Below, piece by piece: positions 6,797 to 11,542 of a DNA stretch of 12,293 nt (positions are counted from its first letter, which is position 1; each line of letters starts with the position of its first letter). The stretch is from Bacillota bacterium (GTDB lineage: Bacteria; Bacillota; Clostridia; Peptostreptococcales; Anaerovoracaceae). The DNA lies in contig JAFWVZ010000185.1 of assembly GCA_017523605.1 (NCBI GenBank), positions 1-12,293 of the forward strand, written 5' to 3'. A program made the translations under genes and the position numbers. The notes under the pieces were generated by a model. It was not told where the DNA came from. It did not search any database and saw nothing but the letters and a program-made list of their open reading frames with translations.

Positions 6797-8317
6797 TCAG
6801 TCGTCTAAAGAGCCTCTCCCGGCGGCCGAAACGTTCGGATCCGCCTTGTCGAGGAGGAAGCAGGAGAATATCAGCCGCATCTGCTGGTCCGGATCGCCCG
6901 GAGCGGTAAGCCGCAGGAAGGTGTCGTTCCCTATCAGTTCGGCAATTCTGTCCAAACGGTAGTTAAGGCTGTTCCTGTGAAGGGAAAGCATGTCCGCAGT
7001 CTCTGATTTGTGGAATCCGCAGATGCAGAAAGCGCGGAAGGTATCGTAGTATTCCGTGCCGTTGCGGGCATCGGAGATCTTCAGCTGAAGCAGTACCGGT
7101 TCCGCGTAGGCTTGCGCAAGATCGTTCTTGCTGAAAAGGTCCTCCAGATAATCCAGAAGACGCTCTCTGCCCAAAGATATGCGCAGCCCGGAATTCCTGC
7201 AGCGGTCCAGCTCTTCCAGAGCCTGCCGGTAATAAAGCTCCGAATTCTCTATGCCCAGGAAGGGGGTGCTTGCTCCGATAATAAAATCATCTTTAAACAC
7301 GTCGCTCAACTGCTTCTTAAGTTCGCCGGTCTCCGTTTCCGATACCAGATTCCTCAGGATTATCAGATGCTGCTTATGCATTGCCACTACAACGTCCGGG
7401 ATGGTCTCCGCAATCTTACGGAATGCCTTGCCCAAAAGCACCGGCTCGCTGTTTACGATCTCGCGGACTGCAAGGATCTGATACGGGTCGGACATTTCCC
7501 ACTTAAACGAGTGGAACAGTTCAGCCAGATGGGCGCGGTCGTATTCCCTTTTTTCCAGAAATCCCACAAATGCGTCTGCCAGGCTGGACTTAGGATTGAA
7601 CTGCTCGGCGTGCCTTTCCACGTAGAGGTCCATCCACCCTATGAGTATGTCCACAAGGTTCTCCATGCCTTTTGCAATGGGGTGCAGGAATCCGAACAGC
7701 ACGTAATGGCCTACGATCCGGCGGTTAAGCACAACGCTGCAGTGTATGTATTCGTACTCGTCCATTACGGATGGACGGCGGGTAGGGACCATGTCGTCAA
7801 AGACGTTGGAAATGTTGATGTTGTCCTTAAAGAACTTCATCCGTTTTTCGGAGATGCCGTGGTTGTCTATTAGTTCCTTCCAGTGCCAGTGTACGGACGC
7901 GGGGTAATCGCTGGCCAGAGCCAGGATCCCGCCGTCGGGGTCGTAAAGGTAAGAAGGGTTATTCAGCACGTCGCGGCTGCGGTCTATCATTTCCTGCAGA
8001 CCGTTGTCGCTGTCCAGGCATGCGGAAAGCTGGCGGTCCCAGTCGTTGAATTTGTCTATGATGTTGCAGACCGTGTCGAACAGTTCCTCGGCTTCCACCT
8101 GTCTTACGAGTATCATGTCGTAGCGGTGGACTATGAACGAGTCGTTTTCCGAGCTTTCAAAGAACTCCTGAGCGGGTCCTACGTACACGGTGCTGGGGTT
8201 CATGGTGGAGGATACGATCCAGCGCGCCCCGGCTATGGTGGCGGAACCGTCTTTTATCATGGGTATCATTTCTGCATATGGCAGTTCGCTGTAGATGTTC
8301 CACATGCTGAGTTTCAT
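6797..8317 (-). CDS. PucR/CdaR-like transcriptional regulator
   Basis: 506 residues from the chosen start. The C-terminal helix-turn-helix (about 434-463, GFHKSETADMLSLHRNSLNY onward) is the hallmark of the PucR/CdaR family HTH, which usually activates catabolic genes in response to a substrate. The N-terminal 300 residues are of uncertain fold and probably form the sensing region; I see no recognisable GAF or PAS signature and no membrane segment. An in-frame ATG at 8395 would add 26 residues, but AAAGGAGGG (8324-8332) lies 6 nt before the ATG at 8317, and the extension overlaps the candidate promoter start and operator, so 8317 is preferred. The gene is divergent from the acyl-CoA synthetase and upstream of the uroD-like operon. 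A shared motif in both flanking regions suggests autoregulation and control of both neighbours. Confidence 0.87.
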   Translation of the reverse strand: MKLSMWNIYSELPYAEMIPMIKDGSATIAGARWIVSSTMNPSTVYVGPAQEFFESSENDSFIVHRYDMILVRQVEAEELFDTVCNIIDKFNDWDRQLSACLDSDNGLQEMIDRSRDVLNNPSYLYDPDGGILALASDYPASVHWHWKELIDNHGISEKRMKFFKDNINISNVFDDMVPTRRPSVMDEYEYIHCSVVLNRRIVGHYVLFGFLHPIAKGMENLVDILIGWMDLYVERHAEQFNPKSSLADAFVGFLEKREYDRAHLAELFHSFKWEMSDPYQILAVREIVNSEPVLLGKAFRKIAETIPDVVVAMHKQHLIILRNLVSETETGELKKQLSDVFKDDFIIGASTPFLGIENSELYYRQALEELDRCRNSGLRISLGRERLLDYLEDLFSKNDLAQAYAEPVLLQLKISDARNGTEYYDTFRAFCICGFHKSETADMLSLHRNSLNYRLDRIAELIGNDTFLRLTAPGDPDQQMRLIFSCFLLDKADPNVSAAGRGSLDD

Positions 8318-8323
8318 TGCGGT

Positions 8324-8332
8324 CCCTCCTTT
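8324..8332 (-). promoter_or_regulatory. Ribosome binding site deciding the regulator start
   Basis: AAAGGAGGG on the minus strand, 6 nt before the ATG at 8317. No comparable site precedes the longer start at 8395. Confidence 0.85.
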
Positions 8333-8372
8333 CGGTTTTGATCGGGACGGATCAGTATTATCTGTACCGGAA

Positions 8373-8390
8373 TTGTGCAGAAATGCAACA
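8373..8390. promoter_or_regulatory. Candidate operator at the regulator start point
   Basis: TTGTGCA (8373-8379), spacer GAAA, TGCAACA (8384-8390). It matches the palindromic motif near the regulator's other end. Relative to the predicted regulator start point (about 8393, minus strand) it covers roughly +3 to +20, a position that would block transcription, suggesting autorepression. Confidence 0.5.
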
Positions 8391-8399
8391 TTCATCTAT

Positions 8400-8429
8400 A
8401 TTATATTATTGCCTGCAGCCCCTCGGCAA
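8400..8429 (-). promoter_or_regulatory. Candidate promoter of the PucR-like regulator
   Basis: On the minus strand TTGCCG (8429-8424), an 18-bp spacer and a perfect TATAAT (8405-8400). The predicted start is near 8393, leaving a leader of about 75 nt. Confidence 0.55.
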
Positions 8430-8437
8430 TGTTTTTT

Positions 8438-8464
8438 TGCACAAAGGGGCATTTCTTTTGTGCA
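8438..8464. promoter_or_regulatory. Pair of inverted operator half-sites between divergent genes
   Basis: TGCACAAA (8438-8445) and TTTGTGCA (8457-8464) form a perfect inverted repeat with an 11-nt spacer. Each arm is identical to the half-site of the palindrome at 6775-6796, but they face the opposite way (arms pointing inward). They lie upstream of both divergent promoters: about 80-105 bp before the first acyl-CoA synthetase start point and about 45-70 bp before the regulator start point. Confidence 0.55.
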
Positions 8465-8508
8465 TAATTAACGAAATGGGAGCAAAACTTCGGGTGTGTC
8501 CGGTCAGA

Positions 8509-8537
8509 TTGACAAGCCTCCTGTTTCGGTGTAAACT
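8509..8537 (+). promoter_or_regulatory. Candidate promoter P1 of the acyl-CoA synthetase
   Basis: A consensus TTGACA (8509-8514), 17-bp spacer and TAAACT (8532-8537). The predicted start is near 8544. Confidence 0.6.
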
Positions 8538-8544
8538 TCATCTA

Positions 8545-8573
8545 TTGACCAGTTGATCAAAACATCATATCTT
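8545..8573 (+). promoter_or_regulatory. Candidate promoter P2 of the acyl-CoA synthetase
   Basis: TTGACC (8545-8550), 17-bp spacer and TATCTT (8568-8573), predicted start near 8580. Its spacer contains the palindrome TTGATCAA (8553-8560). It would be a second start point 36 bp after P1. Confidence 0.45.
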
Positions 8574-8610
8574 TACATTAATTTAGACCGGCAGATCCCG
8601 CAGACTAATG

Positions 8611-8618
8611 AAAGGAGT
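8611..8618 (+). promoter_or_regulatory. Ribosome binding site deciding the acyl-CoA synthetase start
   Basis: AAAGGAGT lies 6 nt before the ATG at 8625. An in-frame ATG at 8553 lacks such a site and lies inside candidate promoter P2, so 8625 is the start. Confidence 0.85.
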
Positions 8619-8624
8619 CACCGA

Positions 8625-10487
8625 ATGAGACCTGTTTCCCCCGAAGAATACAAACGCATGATCCAGGACGACTGGGACTGGGCAAACCGCCTTGTTCAGG
8701 CTGTAAAGGACGACCCGCGCAAGTTCGTTAAATACCGCGATCCCCGCCCGATCATCTCCATCAAGAACATGATCGAAACGTCCGCGCAGCTTTATCCGGA
8801 CCATATAGCGTTCTATACAAAGCTGGAAAAGGGACCGTACAAGACGATCACCTTTACCGAATACATGGCAGACATCAACGCGCTGGGCACCCAGCTGATA
8901 TCCATGGGTCTTAAGGAGAACCGCATCGCCATAATCGGCGAGACCAACTACACCTGGTCCGTAAGCGACATGGCAGTAGTATGCGGTACCGGCTGCGCAG
9001 TTCCTCTGGACAAGGAGCTCCCTTACGCAGACCTTAAGAACCTTATAAAAGAATCCGAGGCGACCGCAGTCTTCTTCGACAAGAAGCGCGAGCCCATGTT
9101 TACACGCATGATGGCGGAAGGCGACACCCCGCTCAGGTTCCTCATCGCCCAGCAGGCGTACGAGGACCGCACCGTGGAAGTTGAGCTGGAAGGAACAGAA
9201 GAAAAGAAGCCCGTACAGGTCCTCTCCTTCTGGAAGCTGGTAGAGGCCGGAAAGGCTCTCGTTGCCGGCGGCGACCGCAGCTTCCTGGATGCCCAGATCG
9301 ATTCCCGCGAGACTTCGATAATAATCTTTACGTCCGGTACTACCGGTCTTGCCAAGGGCATAATGCTCTCGCACCGCAACATCTGCGCGGACCTTATGGT
9401 ATCTCCCACAGTGCTGCACGTTACGGACCACGAGATATTCTTCTCCATGCTTCCGATCCATCACACCTACGAGTACACCGCGGACTTCCTGATGCCGCAT
9501 TATCAGGGCTCGGCCGTTGCGCACTGCGAAGGACTTAAGTACATACTAAAGAACATCCAGGAGGTCCACCCGACCTTCTTCCTGGGCGTTCCGGCAGTAT
9601 TCGAAACTCTGCACAAGCAGATCTGGAAGGGCATCCGCGCCAAGGGCAAGGAAGCCGTTGCGAAGAAGGGCGTAAAGATCTCCCTGTTCTTCCGCAACAA
9701 GCTCCACATGGACGTTTCCAACCTCTTCTTTAAGGAAGTTAAGGAGACGTTCGGCGGAAGGTTCCGCATGTTCATCTCCGGCGGCGCCGCGATCAATCCG
9801 GCCATCCTGGAAGACTTCCAGGCATTCGGCATCCAGGCGCTGCAGGGCTACGGCCTTTCCGAGTGCGCTCCGATGGGCGCCCTCAATCCGGACACCTGCC
9901 CCAAGGCTGCTTCCATAGGCGTTGCGTTCCCGGGATGTGGTGCCAAGATCTACGAGCCTAACGAAGAAGGCATAGGCGAGATCTGCCTCAGCGGCGAAAA
10001 CGTAATGCTCGGATACTTCAAGCGTCCGGACCTTACCGCTGAAGTGCTGCAGGACGGCTGGTTCCACACCGGAGACCTCGGCTACATCGACAAGGAAGGC
10101 TACATCTACATTACCGGCCGCGCCAAGAACGTCATCATTACCAAGAACGGCAAGAACGTATTCCCCGAAGAGCTGGAATACGAGCTTTCGCTCCACGACT
10201 GCATAAACGAGTCCATGGCGTTCGAACTCAGCTCCGAGAACAAGGACGACACCATAATAGCTGCGTCCATCTACCCCGACTGGGACGTTGTTAAGGCAGC
10301 GCTCGGCGACGACGCGGAAGATGTTGCCAAGGTGGAGGAGTACCTCTGGAAGGCTGTTAACGCCGTAAACGACAACAACCCGTCCTACAAGATGATAAAG
10401 CAGATATTCGTCCGCCACACTCCGCTGGAAAAGAACACATCCAACAAGGTAGTGCGCTTCCGTCCCGGCAACAAGCAGGGCAACTGA
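8625..10487 (+). CDS. AMP-forming long-chain-type acyl-CoA synthetase
   Basis: 620 residues. The ANL-superfamily motifs appear in order: TSGTTGLAKG from 236 (ATP phosphate loop), GYGLSECAP from 408 (adenine binding), HTGDLGYID with Asp484 (ribose binding), GRAKNVIITKNGKNVFPEELE shortly after (the hinge and mobile domain) and Lys608 in TSNKVVR (the adenylation lysine). Length and layout fit the long-chain fatty acyl-CoA synthetase branch, which activates a carboxylic acid with ATP and CoA via an acyl-AMP. The true acid cannot be read from the sequence; fatty, dicarboxylic or aromatic acids remain possible. There is no signal peptide, so it is cytoplasmic or peripheral to the membrane. It is divergent from the PucR-like regulator, whose candidate sites lie upstream, and is followed by a strong terminator, so it is probably monocistronic. 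Confidence 0.9.
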   Translation: MRPVSPEEYKRMIQDDWDWANRLVQAVKDDPRKFVKYRDPRPIISIKNMIETSAQLYPDHIAFYTKLEKGPYKTITFTEYMADINALGTQLISMGLKENRIAIIGETNYTWSVSDMAVVCGTGCAVPLDKELPYADLKNLIKESEATAVFFDKKREPMFTRMMAEGDTPLRFLIAQQAYEDRTVEVELEGTEEKKPVQVLSFWKLVEAGKALVAGGDRSFLDAQIDSRETSIIIFTSGTTGLAKGIMLSHRNICADLMVSPTVLHVTDHEIFFSMLPIHHTYEYTADFLMPHYQGSAVAHCEGLKYILKNIQEVHPTFFLGVPAVFETLHKQIWKGIRAKGKEAVAKKGVKISLFFRNKLHMDVSNLFFKEVKETFGGRFRMFISGGAAINPAILEDFQAFGIQALQGYGLSECAPMGALNPDTCPKAASIGVAFPGCGAKIYEPNEEGIGEICLSGENVMLGYFKRPDLTAEVLQDGWFHTGDLGYIDKEGYIYITGRAKNVIITKNGKNVFPEELEYELSLHDCINESMAFELSSENKDDTIIAASIYPDWDVVKAALGDDAEDVAKVEEYLWKAVNAVNDNNPSYKMIKQIFVRHTPLEKNTSNKVVRFRPGNKQGN

Positions 10488-10568
10488 TCTGCGCATCGGG
10501 CATGAAGGTCCGGGCAGCCGCAGCAAAGGAAACAGCGCTTTACGGACGATACAAGCAAAAAATACGAA

Positions 10569-10596
10569 ACGGAGAGGGAATACCTCTCCGTTTTTT
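10569..10596 (+). terminator. Rho-independent terminator of the acyl-CoA synthetase
   Basis: A perfect 9-bp stem ACGGAGAGG (10569-10577) with CCTCTCCGT (10583-10591), loop GAATA, followed by a T run to 10596. A-rich sequence before the stem (10556-10562) could let it also end the convergent DUF6440 transcript. Confidence 0.92.
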
Positions 10597-10619
10597 GTGG
10601 TCACTGCGGGGCAGCGGTG

Positions 10620-10811
10620 CTATTCCCAGTCTCCGTCGGCGTTCAGCGTAATGACAGGCGTTCCGTCCTTTTTCAGCAGGGGCGTAAGACCTCCGGCATA
10701 TCCGCTTGCGTGGAACAAGTAATTTACACCGGTCTCTCTGTCTACCCAGATCTCGGTACCGGTAAGCTTTCCCTGCGAGTAGACCTTTATGAATCTGTCG
10801 TCTCTTGCCAT
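10620..10811 (-). CDS. DUF6440 family small protein
   Basis: A 63-residue soluble protein. The core GVNYLFHASGYAGGLTPLL (28-46), followed by DGTPVIT, matches my recollection of DUF6440, a short family common in Firmicutes that has no known function. The pattern of short strands (EIWVDRETGVNYLF) suggests a small beta-rich fold. AGGAGG (10825-10820) lies 8 nt before the ATG. It is convergent with the acyl-CoA synthetase, across its terminator, and divergent from the flavodoxin-like gene. There are no membrane segments, signal peptide or cysteines. Confidence 0.82.
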   Translation of the reverse strand: MARDDRFIKVYSQGKLTGTEIWVDRETGVNYLFHASGYAGGLTPLLKKDGTPVITLNADGDWE

Positions 10812-10857
10812 GATATCAACCTCCTGTTTAACATCTGACGGCGTTTTTTACGCTGCC

Positions 10858-10863
10858 ATTATA
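10858..10863 (-). promoter_or_regulatory. Candidate extended -10 promoter of the DUF6440 gene
   Basis: TATAAT on the minus strand preceded by TGG, an extended -10 element; no convincing -35 box. The predicted start near 10851 gives a leader of about 40 nt. Confidence 0.5.
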
Positions 10864-10874
10864 CCATATAAGGC

Positions 10875-10890
10875 AAGCCGTTTTCGGCTT
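10875..10890. promoter_or_regulatory. Inverted repeat between divergent promoters
   Basis: AAGCCG (10875-10880), TTTT, CGGCTT (10885-10890): a perfect 6-bp inverted repeat between the -10 boxes of the DUF6440 and flavodoxin genes. It could be an operator acting on both. Confidence 0.35.
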
Positions 10891-10898
10891 CGTTGTGA

Positions 10899-10904
10899 TA
10901 TACT
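10899..10904 (+). promoter_or_regulatory. Candidate -10 promoter of the flavodoxin-like gene
   Basis: TATACT preceded by TGA, an extended -10 pattern. No good -35 box. The predicted start near 10911 gives a leader of about 46 nt. Confidence 0.45.
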
Positions 10905-10956
10905 TAAAGCATAAGAAAACAACTAACACCAACCGATAGATATACAGGAGGATACC

Positions 10957-11469
10957 ATGAAAGTACTTATCCTTAACGGAAGCCCGCGCGCAAAGAGCAA
11001 TTCCGTTGCTCTGGCCGAAGCCTTCGCAGAAGGTGCAAGGAGCGCCGGCCACGACGTGGAGACCGTAAACGTCGCAAAGCTTAAGGTCGCGGGCTGCCTT
11101 GCCTGCGAATACTGCCACACCGTTGGCGCCGGAAAGTGTGTCCAGAAGGACGACATGCAGGAGCTCTATCCCAAGCTCGCCGATGCGGACATGATACTTA
11201 TCGCAAGCCCCATCTACTACTGGGGATTCAGCGGACAGATGGAGAGCGTCATAACCAGATTCTACGCGCCCGGCAAGCCGGCGGCTAAGAAGTACGCGCT
11301 GCTGCTCAGCTCCGGTTCTCCGGGAGTGTACGACGGCCCTGTGGCTCAGTATAAGAGCTTCGTTTCGTATTTTGGGGCTAAGAACATAGGCATAAAGACT
11401 TTCTGCGGCGGCAGCCAGCTGACTGCGGAGAATCTTGCGGAGATGAAGGCCTTCGGCGCGTCCCTGTAA
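10957..11469 (+). CDS. Flavodoxin-like NAD(P)H-dependent FMN reductase
   Basis: 170 residues with a flavodoxin fold. The N-terminal LILNGSPRAKSNSVALA (4-20) is the FMN phosphate-binding loop, and ASPIYYWGFSGQMESVITRF follows near residue 85. A cysteine set in CLACEYCHTVGAGKC (Cys47, Cys50, Cys53, Cys61) is characteristic of the iron-sulfur-flavoprotein-like branch, where similar cysteines can bind a 4Fe-4S cluster; whether they do here is uncertain. Such proteins transfer electrons from NAD(P)H or ferredoxin to flavin or small acceptors in anaerobes and often respond to oxidative stress. AGGAGG (10946-10951) lies 5 nt before the ATG. The gene is divergent from the DUF6440 gene and is followed 73 nt later by a DUF1638-type gene in the same direction. 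Confidence 0.88.
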   Translation: MKVLILNGSPRAKSNSVALAEAFAEGARSAGHDVETVNVAKLKVAGCLACEYCHTVGAGKCVQKDDMQELYPKLADADMILIASPIYYWGFSGQMESVITRFYAPGKPAAKKYALLLSSGSPGVYDGPVAQYKSFVSYFGAKNIGIKTFCGGSQLTAENLAEMKAFGASL

Positions 11470-11478
11470 AAATGTCCG

Positions 11479-11494
11479 CCCGGAAAAGACCGGG
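11479..11494 (+). terminator. Weak hairpin after the flavodoxin-like gene
   Basis: CCCGG (11479-11483), 6-nt loop, CCGGG (11490-11494), followed by AATTCATTT with no real T run. It may partly terminate or stabilise the flavodoxin transcript; the next gene may still be read through. Confidence 0.3.
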
Positions 11495-11513
11495 AATTCA
11501 TTTAACCATTCTG

Positions 11514-11533
11514 CCTGCGAAAAGCAGGGGAGG
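11514..11533 (+). promoter_or_regulatory. Ribosome binding site with an adjoining hairpin
   Basis: AGGGGAGG (11526-11533) lies 9 nt before a TTG codon at 11543. Immediately upstream CCTGC (11514-11518), a GAAAA loop and GCAGG (11524-11528) can pair, and the right arm overlaps the first bases of the ribosome site. The fold could modulate translation of the next gene. Confidence 0.45.
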
Positions 11534-11542
11534 CTTTTGCGT

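Noticed and set aside
8318..8395. A longer start for the PucR-like regulator at 8395
   Set aside because: No ribosome site at that start, and the extra codons coincide with the candidate operator; the ATG at 8317 has AAAGGAGGG at ideal spacing.
8553..8624. A longer start for the acyl-CoA synthetase at 8553
   Set aside because: The extension lies across candidate promoter P2 and lacks a ribosome site; 8625 has a strong one.
9546..10604. Long minus-strand open frame (352 codons) opposite the acyl-CoA synthetase, and a similar one at 8583-9524
   Set aside because: Both are shadows of the synthetase gene; one even runs through its terminator. No recognisable domain.
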